A DNA stretch of 64,000 nt from a virus, in IMG/VR virus record IMGVR_UViG_3300017971_000278, positions 1 to 64,000 of that record; one strand, given 5' to 3'. The translations under genes and the position numbers were made by a program. The notes beneath the pieces were generated by a model. It saw only the letters and a program-made list of their open reading frames with translations. It made no database searches and was not told where the DNA came from. This document shows, in pieces, positions 35,101-43,062 of this stretch (position 1 is the stretch's first letter; every line of letters starts with the position of its first letter).

Positions 35101-36316
35101 TTGATATTAAGCCAGGTGTTATTTGTTCTTGTTCGCGCAAGGTTTCAGTAAACCCAAGCCCCCTAGATAATTTAGCCCTAGCAACACTTATATCAGTACC
35201 AACAGATACAACACCAGACAATATACCTTCATCAAATCTAGGCGCTACTCCAGCAACTAATCCTGCGGCAGCACCAATCGCAAGACCAGTAGTAGAGAAT
35301 TTCATACCAGCTTGTCGGCCAAGTATTGCACCTAACCCAGCGCCTCCTGCTGTAGATAAAGCAGCGGCCCAAGGTGAACCTTCAGATCTTAAATAATCTG
35401 TATATTCTATACCCTTCCATACTGCTCCAGCCAACATAGCCTTACCTGTATACCTGCCAAGAAATTGTAATGCAGTACCAGGTTTAACAGCCAAACTTCT
35501 CATTCCAGGTATTTTCTCTACATACTTACCAATACCAGGAATCTCTAGTGGTGATCTTAATAAGATATTCAGACGACTTGCAGTAGATGCAGCTTTTGCT
35601 CTAAGCAACTTACCTGTTGTTTCTGCACGGGCTACATTTTTAGCCATGCCTTCAGACAGGGCAATGTCTTTACCAAGCACACGAACCTTCTCGCGCAAAC
35701 GAGAACCAATAATCAATCTCTGTCGTCTAAGGTGTGGCTCTATTCTGTCAATCCATTCACTGTAAGGAAGTGGAGATTTGGATTGTTTCCATCTATTGCG
35801 AAGGATAGCATCATTTAAAGACTCGTATTGTGATAATTGCACTCCTTGTATACGAGCATAGAAGTCTGCAATAGCTGCGCCCTTTTGGGTTCCAGCTTCA
35901 ATATTAAGACCCATTCCAAGAAGCTTGCCGTTGGTATCACGCACTTCTCCAAAAATAGAGCCGGTTCTTGTTAATGAATACCCTTTGGCTTGGCCGAAAG
36001 AAGCCTTAAGGTGTTTACCGTAAACACCTGATCTTATATCAGCAGGATATGCACTAACTGTACTCCAACTTTCAAGTGGTGATAAAAATTCAGATGTACG
36101 AAATGTACGTAGAACTCCCCCAGGAGACCCTGCTTCTACTGCGCGGATAGTAGATAAATACTTATCCCATACTCTTCCGGTGCTTGTTGAAATAAATCCA
36201 GACGCAGCAACACCTGCAGAAGATGCTGCTAGAATAGCTAAGTTCTGTTGACGCTCACTAATACTCTCTTCGGGTACTTTTGGGCGCGTATCAAATCCAA
36301 TAAGTGGATTAACCAA
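32144..36316 (-). CDS. Giant tail protein, candidate tape measure
   Basis: 1,390 residues. The start is a TTG at 36316, supported by AGGAGG nine bases upstream and by no better in-frame start; the upstream stop is at 36322. The N-terminal third is helical and basic. Residues ~290-375 and ~480-520 carry Gly/Ala-rich hydrophobic segments (for example Gly-Gly-Ala-Gly-Leu-Gly-Ala-Ile-Leu-Gly), common in tape measures. Around residues 900-960 is a possible SNase-like beta unit (Val-Thr-Val-Ser-Asp-Ile-Ile-Ser-Pro, then Ala-Ala-Ala-Met-Glu-Phe-Ala-Lys-Arg). The last ~350 residues are charged and helical. It directly follows two chaperone-like genes, the classic position of a tape measure. Confidence 0.75.
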   Translation of the reverse strand: MVNPLIGFDTRPKVPEESISERQQNLAILAASSAGVAASGFISTSTGRVWDKYLSTIRAVEAGSPGGVLRTFRTSEFLSPLESWSTVSAYPADIRSGVYGKHLKASFGQAKGYSLTRTGSIFGEVRDTNGKLLGMGLNIEAGTQKGAAIADFYARIQGVQLSQYESLNDAILRNRWKQSKSPLPYSEWIDRIEPHLRRQRLIIGSRLREKVRVLGKDIALSEGMAKNVARAETTGKLLRAKAASTASRLNILLRSPLEIPGIGKYVEKIPGMRSLAVKPGTALQFLGRYTGKAMLAGAVWKGIEYTDYLRSEGSPWAAALSTAGGAGLGAILGRQAGMKFSTTGLAIGAAAGLVAGVAPRFDEGILSGVVSVGTDISVARAKLSRGLGFTETLREQEQITPGLISMKTALGFGGVGALASGLASYSSFAGVSIAESIKTGKPLAQVFEHMREKGPGKVLDKMWSSRIGQKMLKTPGLKHLAKIKNPMALGFTAGIAAYGITALGLSTLSGRPSALLAGILGTTDSPEELEAIYSGEKEVAVRKGRWWEFGRSTGYEGGRIEYFRPHFAARLRTRAYQKGLYGDEQEKWDYDPMLHPLKAMFGSDEWKYHYEEKYKYERPAPMTGTYGDEIPFIGPLIASTFGKLFKPRKEIRPEEWKRPGGGYVHRLDTRGEEKISKALGGIGPGDPVDPDSPATLINELNYRRREAVGLVGFMEGAITKKVIGREEFLPNQKTLGVMGKETGAEYWLWKHLNIGGGAGTTEAIRRFIPRTRSYLDTYNPLRNTMPSWMPDDYFIDLKHGNPFDKIPEAEIRLPGAGYAALHRDVAGLSPEEYPLAHRVKILGDIAMYSNEYRSAMSEAKRNLKNMSSAEKQLVLETERQVREKKQRRTFVDYKFQEEQLQQYNVTVSDIISPTQFRTKEFGDMIIEIPGMGETKDEAAAMEFAKRNLLGQNITIQTPSLESRRYSKSKAGPVMKAAAVLDGKTYSSMAAEAGVARAEKAQDEFQQLDFSFRERLAGGIWEKITHSIETPLEYLTPVSPASKLIRHRSPIEEYIATEAVGTGASFWDKPLENFIIPAIDMAKYKLGFTDIPEQVQERRDIQEYFDMLKWVKSSRIEAKAREVGDRDTAKEFKKRKESTVFGVDVFQSPAKVMRALPRREKDFFNEFLNAKTEKDRKQILELIPDNEKRLYHSQWMRQKEQAAYAKRDAKIATEQDNDIIATTAKMRAGEGYDYSPDMRKQWEQETRGNQDFDEWLREQKAAEYFDTHSLPGADWLGWHPSVDLEDVKLKYVENAGLDFHDFDLWEKRKRSLANKPYINNQLISQMENDVEYNTYSNVAQNSKALSKMFSQYKAEITQSQLGGSLGKDKYNVQIYDGRKELIDKAIKGVGA

Positions 36317-36321
36317 AACAC

Positions 36322-37002
36322 TTAGCCTCCTCTTTTCATCTTTTGTCTAAAAGCAAACTCTTCCATCTTTGCTTTATATGCAGGATCTTCAGTAAGTCTA
36401 GGTCCTTGTTCATCATGATCAAACATACGATAATCTTTAGCGTCTTGTTTAATAACATCTTCGACTCTAAATGGCTTAACAACTTCTGGTTCTTTGAATT
36501 TTAAGCCTTCTTCTATTATACCGTTATCTAACATGACTTTCTCTGCCTGTATATATATCTGTATTAATTGTTGGAAATTTAAATCTTCTAAATCAGACAT
36601 CTTATACCCGCCGAATACGCTACATATAGAACGCTTAACAATAGATATTATACTTTCTGTTTGAGACCTATAAACTTCCATTAAAGAATTTGTATAATCT
36701 TTAAAGTCTTGGTCTGCACCAGACATATATAATATTGTTTTTGCTATTGTTTCTGGGATACCAGCTTTAATTTCAGTGTCGTGCACAGCCATATATTCAT
36801 CAACAACAAAGTTTTGAAAAATATGTTCATATACTAATGACTGGAGGCTATAGTTATCTTCGGCGAAACCAAGTATTTGAGCGTACTGTGAAGCTTGTCT
36901 AAAAGACGGTAGGCGAAAGATTACTTCTGTACCGTCTAAATCAACAGCGAACAAATCATTGTTGATTGTTTTTACCGCCTCAAGTGCGTCAATAAGGCTC
37001 AT
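36322..37002 (-). CDS. Tail assembly chaperone-like protein
   Basis: 226 residues, ATG at 37002 two bases after the upstream stop, with a weak ribosome site that suggests coupling. After ~15 residues it has a beta hairpin (Phe-Ala-Val-Asp-Leu-Asp-Gly-Thr-Glu-Val-Ile-Phe) and then a helix (Phe-Arg-Gln-Ala-Ser-Gln-Tyr). The rest is helical, ending in a charged tail. The upstream gene has a similar hairpin/helix near its C-terminus. Two small chaperones just before the tape measure are standard in long-tailed phages, where they coat the tape measure. Here they are separate genes rather than a frameshift product. Confidence 0.6.
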   Translation of the reverse strand: MSLIDALEAVKTINNDLFAVDLDGTEVIFRLPSFRQASQYAQILGFAEDNYSLQSLVYEHIFQNFVVDEYMAVHDTEIKAGIPETIAKTILYMSGADQDFKDYTNSLMEVYRSQTESIISIVKRSICSVFGGYKMSDLEDLNFQQLIQIYIQAEKVMLDNGIIEEGLKFKEPEVVKPFRVEDVIKQDAKDYRMFDHDEQGPRLTEDPAYKAKMEEFAFRQKMKRGG

Positions 37003-37004
37003 TA

Positions 37005-37835
37005 TTACAGCTTAATCGTAATGCTTGCCACTGCAGATGCATCAAGAAACAAAGACTGAATCTTTACTTGTTCTGCGATAAGAGGAGCAGCTCCAGCAGG
37101 TAATCCACCTTGAGTAGTAGCTGAAAATGCTGGCCACAATGTACATTTTGTAGCAAGAAAATCTTCTCGCTTGTCTTCTGACATATTATTCCACTGCTCA
37201 TTAGCCAACAATTGTTTCCACTCTTGTCTCTTAAGGTACCTATACAGAAATACGCGTTCATCAATCCTTAAAACGAATACGTTTCCATGCATTGCTTTCC
37301 ATTGCTTCAAATGTTGCAAAGTAGGCGCATTCGCCCCAAACAATTCTTTAAGAGTATCAGCAACAGACTGCATCATCTCTTCAGGAGTAGGAGGTTTTTC
37401 TTCCTCTTTACTCTCTTCTTTGGGTTGTTCTTCTTGAACTGGTGCAGGTGGCTGTACCTGGGGGGCTGGGATAGCCGGTACTGCGTCTTGTGTAATTGGT
37501 TCAAGCGGAGGTGTACCCAACTCAGGTTGGTCCATTTGAACGGCATCTAGAGCGTTCTTGATCATGTTCTCTTTTTCTGGCATTGGTGGTAATTCTCCTT
37601 TTTGTTGTTGATCATTTTTAAGTGCTTCTGCAAAACTTCCATCAATAATATTATTTGCTTCTAATGTTTGCATTTCTTCATTAAGATCAAACTTAACAGT
37701 CTTTGGTCCATAGACAGCTTCATTAAGTTCTTTAGTCTCTGGGTTGTAACCCATCTGCGCCATCTTACCGGCTTGAGACAACTCTTCGCCGTATCTAGCC
37801 GCTACTTGCGGCTTCAAAGGTCTTTTAACTCCCAT
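37005..37835 (-). CDS. Tail assembly chaperone-like protein with Pro/Glu linker
   Basis: 276 residues, ATG at 37835 after CAAGGAG. The N-terminal ~90 residues are charged. Residues ~95-150 form a low-complexity linker rich in Pro, Glu, Gln and Lys. The C-terminal ~120 residues are folded: a helix, then Val-Phe-Val-Leu-Arg-Ile-Asp-Glu-Arg-Val-Phe-Leu-Tyr and a helix with Trp-Lys-Gln-Leu-Leu. That hairpin/helix resembles the start of the next gene, suggesting duplication. Position between tube-like genes and the tape-measure candidates supports a chaperone role, inferred from context. Confidence 0.6.
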   Translation of the reverse strand: MGVKRPLKPQVAARYGEELSQAGKMAQMGYNPETKELNEAVYGPKTVKFDLNEEMQTLEANNIIDGSFAEALKNDQQQKGELPPMPEKENMIKNALDAVQMDQPELGTPPLEPITQDAVPAIPAPQVQPPAPVQEEQPKEESKEEEKPPTPEEMMQSVADTLKELFGANAPTLQHLKQWKAMHGNVFVLRIDERVFLYRYLKRQEWKQLLANEQWNNMSEDKREDFLATKCTLWPAFSATTQGGLPAGAAPLIAEQVKIQSLFLDASAVASITIKL

Positions 37836-37851
37836 TTGTTTTCTCCTTGTT

Positions 37852-38769
37852 TTATACTAGGTTTCTTCCAATAAAACTATACGTTTCAAAAATTGGCTGA
37901 CCTGAAACCTCTATTGTTTGAGTTTGGCCAGTAAAGGATAGTTCTAAAATTTTCTTTACGGTATGATTTGCTGGTTGGCGGGACATATCACCGTAAACTA
38001 TCCAAACATCCATTGGTGGATATTGGTCTGCACGTCTATGACTAAAAACTTGTTCATCTGATATTGCATCTTGCCAAGGTAGATTTTTAGAAAATAGTTT
38101 ATCGCGCACTGTTGGGTTGGCTTTATCAGAACCATACCATATTGCATCTTCAAAAGCTTCTGCCCAGTCCTCAAATGCATTATCTGGTAACGCACCTAAT
38201 TCTTTCCAGAATCTATTGAAACTTTTATTTTGTCTGTTGTTATCAGCGCTTTGTTGCCAATCAAACATCTGCTCTACATTTGCCTCCAGTACCCTTTTAT
38301 TACTAGCTGCTTTTGCAGCTGCTGTCAAGGTATTTCCTGCTTTTGTAGTGTCATAGTAATTGACTTTATTGCCATTAGAATCTAAAGAGTATCTTGGAGA
38401 GGTCCATATTTCATTATGTGCCTTATTCCAATCTTCTTCTGTTTGTATACGGCTGCTACTAATGTTAGCTACTTTCTCTTGAAACCTTTGCATTGGCCAT
38501 AACAAATAACCTGCTTCTTTAAAAGCTATTGTGAGTGTGCCTTGAACTATGACATGTCCGTCAGCAACAAAACTATAATATTGACTTGAGTAACCATATA
38601 CTGGAGTTTTAGTTTGACCAACACTAAAATTTATAGCTGCGGCGCTATCAATTAAAACATCGCCCATCATGATACCGATCTGAGAACCAGAGTACCAGTC
38701 GTACTCATAGGCGTTATTACCTATATTATTAGGTGTAATAAAATTACCGTTTTGATCTCTTAGTGGCAT
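37852..38769 (-). CDS. Tail tube-like paralogue (divergent)
   Basis: 305 residues, ATG at 38769 overlapping the upstream stop by one base. Residues ~45-85 carry the tube-family pattern in drifted form: Val-Gly-Gln-Thr-Lys-Thr-Pro-Val-Tyr-Gly-Tyr, then Gly-His-Val-Ile-Val-Gln-Gly-Thr-Leu-Thr-Ile-Ala-Phe. This aligns with the Lys-Ala-Pro-Ile-Tyr / Ile-Ala-Gly-Ser-Leu region of the tube gene at 39754. A long helical insertion (~90-210) separates this from the C-terminal strands. It could be a tube-initiator or tail-completion ring. The tube-fold assignment is inference from the motif. Confidence 0.65.
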   Translation of the reverse strand: MPLRDQNGNFITPNNIGNNAYEYDWYSGSQIGIMMGDVLIDSAAAINFSVGQTKTPVYGYSSQYYSFVADGHVIVQGTLTIAFKEAGYLLWPMQRFQEKVANISSSRIQTEEDWNKAHNEIWTSPRYSLDSNGNKVNYYDTTKAGNTLTAAAKAASNKRVLEANVEQMFDWQQSADNNRQNKSFNRFWKELGALPDNAFEDWAEAFEDAIWYGSDKANPTVRDKLFSKNLPWQDAISDEQVFSHRRADQYPPMDVWIVYGDMSRQPANHTVKKILELSFTGQTQTIEVSGQPIFETYSFIGRNLV

Positions 38770-39692
38770 TATATAAACTGATTCCTTCTATATATGTGAT
38801 TGTTAAGAAAGTTTTTATGTCTTGATAACTTATCTGCAGTCATTGTCCACTCTTCTTTTATACCTTGACCGTCAATTGCACGCTTGTCAACAATTCGCAT
38901 AGGATCTAAATCCCTTGCTACATACTGTACTACATTTTCAGAAAAAATGTCTTCAATTGAAAAAGTGGAACCTTCTGATACAAACTCAACGCCCCATATT
39001 CCCATATGTGATAAAGCGCCATATTCATTTGCAAAAACCAAACTTATATCAAGAGGTGGCAACTGATCAGGTAAATTAGTTGTGTAAGTATATTTATCAT
39101 GATCACTAGTGCCTGTATTATAAAATTTAAGATTAAGAGCTAATATTTCATGTAGTACATGTTGGTGGAAAACGGTAAAAATCATACTACCAGCAATTGT
39201 TCTTGGACCGCGAGTATAGGCTCTAGGATAAACAGACCCCAGTGTTCTAACTGGAGCTTTATCTCTATGTATTTGCCAGGAAATAGTTTGTAGTTCTGCG
39301 AGCACTTTAGATGTAGGTATTTTAGAAAGCTGTTCTAACTCTTCCTCCATGTTTGTTAAAGACGTGCTGTATTGTTCTAAGTTTTCTTGTAGTATTGCAA
39401 CAGTATTAGTTTTGTTTGCATATTCTTGGCTGGCCATAATACGATCAAGTTCTGCAGCAGATTCATTAAAAAGCCTTTGGTCTTCCGCTATATTACTTTT
39501 TATCATATCTAAAAAAGCTTTATCTGGATGCGGATAATGAACCACTACTTTTATATCCGCACCGGAGAAACTACCAAACCCAAGGTAGTCAGATACATTA
39601 GCATAAGACGCAACCTCATCAGGATCGCCTGCAATTTTTAATGCTTGAGTGGGTGGTATGATAGTACCAGCTTTGGTTCCAATATTCGCCAT
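38769..39692 (-). CDS. Tail tube-like paralogue with coiled-coil insertion
   Basis: 307 residues, ATG at 39692. Residues ~41-50 (Ser-Phe-Ser-Gly-Ala-Asp-Ile-Lys-Val-Val) match the tube gene's Ser-Phe-Ser-Gly-Val-Asp-Ile. Residues ~143-170 match the next tube motif (Arg-Asp-Lys-Ala-Pro-Val-Arg-Thr-Leu-Gly-Ser, then Pro-Arg-Ala-Tyr, then Thr-Ile-Ala-Gly-Ser-Met). Between them, residues ~58-128 are a charged helical insertion not present in the tube protein. It looks like a tube paralogue adapted as a distal ring or hub adaptor. It is transcribed after the tube terminator, so probably at a lower level. Confidence 0.75.
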   Translation of the reverse strand: MANIGTKAGTIIPPTQALKIAGDPDEVASYANVSDYLGFGSFSGADIKVVVHYPHPDKAFLDMIKSNIAEDQRLFNESAAELDRIMASQEYANKTNTVAILQENLEQYSTSLTNMEEELEQLSKIPTSKVLAELQTISWQIHRDKAPVRTLGSVYPRAYTRGPRTIAGSMIFTVFHQHVLHEILALNLKFYNTGTSDHDKYTYTTNLPDQLPPLDISLVFANEYGALSHMGIWGVEFVSEGSTFSIEDIFSENVVQYVARDLDPMRIVDKRAIDGQGIKEEWTMTADKLSRHKNFLNNHIYRRNQFI

Positions 39693-39710
39693 ATCTATTC
39701 CTAACTGATA

Positions 39711-39738
39711 AAGAAAGGGCTAGATCTCTCTAGCCCTT
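39711..39738 (-). terminator. Rho-independent terminator after the tail tube gene
   Basis: On the minus strand a perfect 10-bp stem (AAGGGCTAGA / TCTAGCCCTT, 39738-39729 and 39724-39715) closes a four-base loop and is followed by TCTTTAT. It lies between the tube stop and the next gene. A partial terminator would raise tube mRNA relative to downstream genes. Confidence 0.75.
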
Positions 39739-39753
39739 ATATTAGGTGTGTGA

Positions 39754-40425
39754 TTAACCTGCCATGTCTGGGTGAAGCCCCTGGCTTACCCAAGGAATGA
39801 GACCATGTGCAATATAGGTATAACTATGTTCAGATACAATATCATCAATAGAAACACCGTAGCCAGAATTCATTAATTCCAGGCCGAGAATTTTCATAAT
39901 AGCGAGTGCGCCGTATTCGTTCGCAGCAGAAAGAACAACATCAAACGGAGGAATCTGATCTGCATACCAAGGTAATGCTTTCTCTTGATCAGAGCCTGCA
40001 GAAGTAAGATTTTGTTCTTGGTTTCCTATCGCGGCTCCAGGCGTATTTTGACTAGTACCAGAAGAAGTTACAGTGGTATCAGATACGGAAATCTGTTCTC
40101 CTGCTTTGTATTCTGGACGAAGATCATCTTGGTCAGACAAGAAATATAATCTACGACTTTCTTCTTTTGGGTCTATGTTTGCCAATTCATACATAATTGG
40201 TTCATGGTCAAACTGAATAAATACTAAAGAACCTGCAATTGCACGCTTACCACGAGCAAATGCTCTAGGATCTGCACTACCCATCGTATAGATAGGAGCT
40301 TTCTCACGTGACACTTGATAACTGATGCCCTGGATACTACCAATAGTGTTAGCACCAATAACAGCAGTAATGTCTACGCCGCTGAAGCTATTATAGCCTC
40401 TTGTAAATGCGGATTGTAATGCCAT
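39754..40425 (-). CDS. Tail tube protein
   Basis: 223 residues, ATG at 40425 with a strong GGAGG. Residues ~36-67 show a tube-type pattern: Ser-Tyr-Gln-Val-Ser-Arg-Glu-Lys-Ala-Pro-Ile-Tyr, then Pro-Arg-Ala-Phe-Ala-Arg-Gly, then Ala-Ile-Ala-Gly-Ser-Leu-Val-Phe. Tube proteins stack in hexameric rings inside the sheath and polymerise from the baseplate. It is immediately downstream of the sheath gene, the usual pair in myoviruses, and is followed by a terminator, consistent with high copy number. Two further genes downstream share its motif. Confidence 0.88.
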   Translation of the reverse strand: MALQSAFTRGYNSFSGVDITAVIGANTIGSIQGISYQVSREKAPIYTMGSADPRAFARGKRAIAGSLVFIQFDHEPIMYELANIDPKEESRRLYFLSDQDDLRPEYKAGEQISVSDTTVTSSGTSQNTPGAAIGNQEQNLTSAGSDQEKALPWYADQIPPFDVVLSAANEYGALAIMKILGLELMNSGYGVSIDDIVSEHSYTYIAHGLIPWVSQGLHPDMAG

Positions 40426-40440
40426 TGTTCATTAACCTCC

Positions 40441-42330
40441 TTATGAGCCAGATTTGCTTAGTGCAATTGTTATATTAATCTGACGTACTTCAAATGCTGG
40501 AATCAACGTTAAGCTGACTACAACAACGCCCTGTACTTCTTGTTGAGGAGTTTGAGTGACACTAAACCCCTTATAATCTTGCAGATAACCGTCTGTCTTT
40601 GCAGGCAGAAGGACCTGGTTTTCAACTGCAGTTTCCATCGATGTTCTTTTGGCACTACCAGTACCTTCACCAATAAATGGATCAAGAACTAAACGACAAC
40701 CATCAATAATAGCCTTAACTATACGAACAGTAGATAACCGTCTCCAGTCAGAGTTAGGCATTGTAGCAGTAGGAGCATCTGTGATTTTAACACCAGTTCC
40801 TTTTTTGCGGAGCGTAACATATCCAGCACCAGTAAGGTCATCATACACACCAAGTTTATAATTATAAATTATTGATGCGCCACTAACCGACTTGTTGGTC
40901 GGTGCAGAATCCGGTGGAAGACCTACATAAAAACCTGCATAAGATGCAGCATACGGTCCGAGATAACCAGCATTGTACCAGTTGTTTCTCAAGAAAACAG
41001 TATCAGCGACAACACTAATATACTTGCCAAGATCAACAGGAATATCATTATCGTCTACTTGCTCTGTACCATCCATGAACTCAGAATCAGTAAGAATAAA
41101 ACCTCCACCGAAAATACCAGAGCGATGAGAACTCATACCAACCATAAACTTATTACCAAGTAATCCACTACCGTCATCACCAGAAGAAGCAATAGATTCT
41201 AACCCAGTAGTTGTATCTAATGTCCACGTAGGGGCAGTTCCATACCAGCGTGCTCTGTCGCGAAGACTATTAGAAGCAGGCGGAAGAGTTCCAATGGTAC
41301 CAGTTGCATCAACAATATCAGTGCTGTAATCATAAAGAAAACGTCCAAGCTGATATGCGAAGTTAACCTCATGAAAGTCTGCAGTACTAAGACTAGTTCC
41401 ATCTATTTTTGCACTTGCAGAAGAAGAACCAACGGCTGGATTCGGAAAGATTTCAGCAACTCCGTCACCATTAATATCCCACCAAAAGTAATACTCTCCT
41501 TCGTATTCTTCTACATAAACCTTACCTAAAGAGTCAACGTCAATACCAAGCCGATAAGAACCAGCAGTCGGATATGTGTTTGTGCCAGGCAACACTGGAG
41601 TAACAGCACCAATAAAGTGTCCTTGATCTACAACATTATAGTCATCAAGAAAAGTATCCATAGGTACAATTACGTCAAATTCTTCTGCCAACAGAAACTT
41701 ATAGGCTTTATAAAGCTCTTCGTAAAGTTCCATTCTGGACAAACTAAGACCATCAGTTCCAGCGGTAAAACTAGTACCAGCATAAGTTGAAGGATCAACA
41801 GCATCCAAGTCGATAAAAGCAGACGCAGATCCAATGTCAACTCCGCCGCCAACAGCGCGATAACCACTTACGGTTACCTCAAATAATTCAATTGGTGAAG
41901 TTTGGCTGTTATCATAAACAACCAGATTGTCACTATTTCTACGCACAACAAGACGATCCTCAGAATCATCATAGTACATAGAGTAGTTGCCACCAGCGTC
42001 AGCATCTTGTTCTACTGTTTCAATAATATAACCAGCAACACCAGTAGAGTCACCAACACCAGATAGTTTAGCAGCAGTAGAACCAATCCTAAACAGAGCA
42101 ACTTCTTCTGCTCCTGTTTTGAGTGCTTCCCACATACCGCGCATTAATGTTCCTTCGTTACCAAATTCCGACCTAGCCTGTGTGGTTGTAGGCACGAGAT
42201 AAAACGAATCCCCTGCGCCTTTAGCTGACGTACCAACTATCAAAACACGGGGTGCTCTAGATCCAGCTTCTGGAGCCAAATTACCATCATTTTTATAGGC
42301 TTTTACACCTGGAAGATTAGCAAATACCAT
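40441..42330 (-). CDS. Tail sheath protein
   Basis: 629 residues, ATG at 42330 with AGGAGGGG upstream. The N-terminus (Pro-Gly-Val-Lys-Ala-Tyr, then Pro-Arg-Val-Leu-Ile-Val-Gly-Thr-Ser) is typical of contractile sheath proteins. The C-terminal ~130 residues show the conserved domain: Arg-Leu-Ser-Thr-Val-Arg-Ile, a long helix with Cys-Arg-Leu-Val-Leu, Gly-Tyr-Leu-Gln-Asp-Tyr, and final strands Ile-Pro-Ala-Phe-Glu-Val-Arg-Gln-Ile-Asn-Ile. A large beta-rich region sits between, as in long sheath proteins. Contraction of the assembled sheath drives the tube into the host envelope. Its presence fixes the morphology as myovirus. Confidence 0.95.
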   Translation of the reverse strand: MVFANLPGVKAYKNDGNLAPEAGSRAPRVLIVGTSAKGAGDSFYLVPTTTQARSEFGNEGTLMRGMWEALKTGAEEVALFRIGSTAAKLSGVGDSTGVAGYIIETVEQDADAGGNYSMYYDDSEDRLVVRRNSDNLVVYDNSQTSPIELFEVTVSGYRAVGGGVDIGSASAFIDLDAVDPSTYAGTSFTAGTDGLSLSRMELYEELYKAYKFLLAEEFDVIVPMDTFLDDYNVVDQGHFIGAVTPVLPGTNTYPTAGSYRLGIDVDSLGKVYVEEYEGEYYFWWDINGDGVAEIFPNPAVGSSSASAKIDGTSLSTADFHEVNFAYQLGRFLYDYSTDIVDATGTIGTLPPASNSLRDRARWYGTAPTWTLDTTTGLESIASSGDDGSGLLGNKFMVGMSSHRSGIFGGGFILTDSEFMDGTEQVDDNDIPVDLGKYISVVADTVFLRNNWYNAGYLGPYAASYAGFYVGLPPDSAPTNKSVSGASIIYNYKLGVYDDLTGAGYVTLRKKGTGVKITDAPTATMPNSDWRRLSTVRIVKAIIDGCRLVLDPFIGEGTGSAKRTSMETAVENQVLLPAKTDGYLQDYKGFSVTQTPQQEVQGVVVVSLTLIPAFEVRQINITIALSKSGS

Positions 42331-42345
42331 CTTATAAAACCCCTC

Positions 42346-43062
42346 CTAATTCCTTGAAAGTTCCACTTCAAGAATAATATCTTTAAGTTCTTGCGAACTA
42401 AAGTGGAACGTATCGTCTGTTCTCACCATATAGGTGATAGGGTATTTAGTTGTTTTTAATTCATCTATTATTGGCCTTTCGCGATCTTCTGTTTGTATTT
42501 CTACAACTACAAAACCGAAAAGTTTAAAGTACCAATTATAAATATCCATTGTTCTCTCAAACCATAAAAGTCTCTCTCTAGCTACTTTGTTAGTTCGAGC
42601 ATAAATATTAAAAGTAATCCAGTTATCATAAAATCTACCCATAGTAGTTAATTTTTGCCCAGGTGCTTCTGGGTGGTCTATAGTAGCTCTATGATGTGGA
42701 CTAAGTTCTCTTACTTGTGCTTTCCCTGGAGCGCCCTGGCCAAAAGCACCAGGAAGCCTTGATTTAAGGAAAAACGTTATACACTCAGTATCAATTGTTT
42801 CAGGAGGATCTTCTTCTACAACTAAAATCCTCATTTCTTCTGGGACACCTTCGTATGCTTGTTTAGAAAAAATAGCTTTTTGCACTAATGCAAAAAAATC
42901 GTCTAGTTCAGCACCAGAAGCTGGAGTTCGTTTATCTGTATGTAAAGTCTCTAAATATCTATCAACAAGTAACTCTACCTGTGATTCGTTATAACGAACA
43001 CGGGTACCGGTCGATTCTATCGACGGTATTTTAGTTATGTTGTCAAGTTTAGTTGTCATCAT
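42346..43062 (-). CDS. Neck/tail-completion protein
   Basis: 238 residues. Two adjacent ATGs at 43062; the gene overlaps the upstream gene by 14 bases. Residues ~150-190 have an amphipathic stretch (Trp-Ile-Thr-Phe-Asn-Ile-Tyr-Ala-Arg-Thr, then Leu-Leu-Trp-Phe-Glu-Arg-Thr) like tail-terminator or completion proteins, with beta strands after it. It lies between the zinc-like neck gene and the sheath, where tail terminators are usually found. Naming is by position and pattern; no diagnostic motif. Confidence 0.65.
   Translation of the reverse strand: MMTTKLDNITKIPSIESTGTRVRYNESQVELLVDRYLETLHTDKRTPASGAELDDFFALVQKAIFSKQAYEGVPEEMRILVVEEDPPETIDTECITFFLKSRLPGAFGQGAPGKAQVRELSPHHRATIDHPEAPGQKLTTMGRFYDNWITFNIYARTNKVARERLLWFERTMDIYNWYFKLFGFVVVEIQTEDRERPIIDELKTTKYPITYMVRTDDTFHFSSQELKDIILEVELSRN

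Noticed and set aside
36990-37040. Programmed frameshift joining the two chaperone-like genes
   Set aside because: No slippery heptamer seen at the junction, and the second gene has its own in-frame ATG right after the stop.
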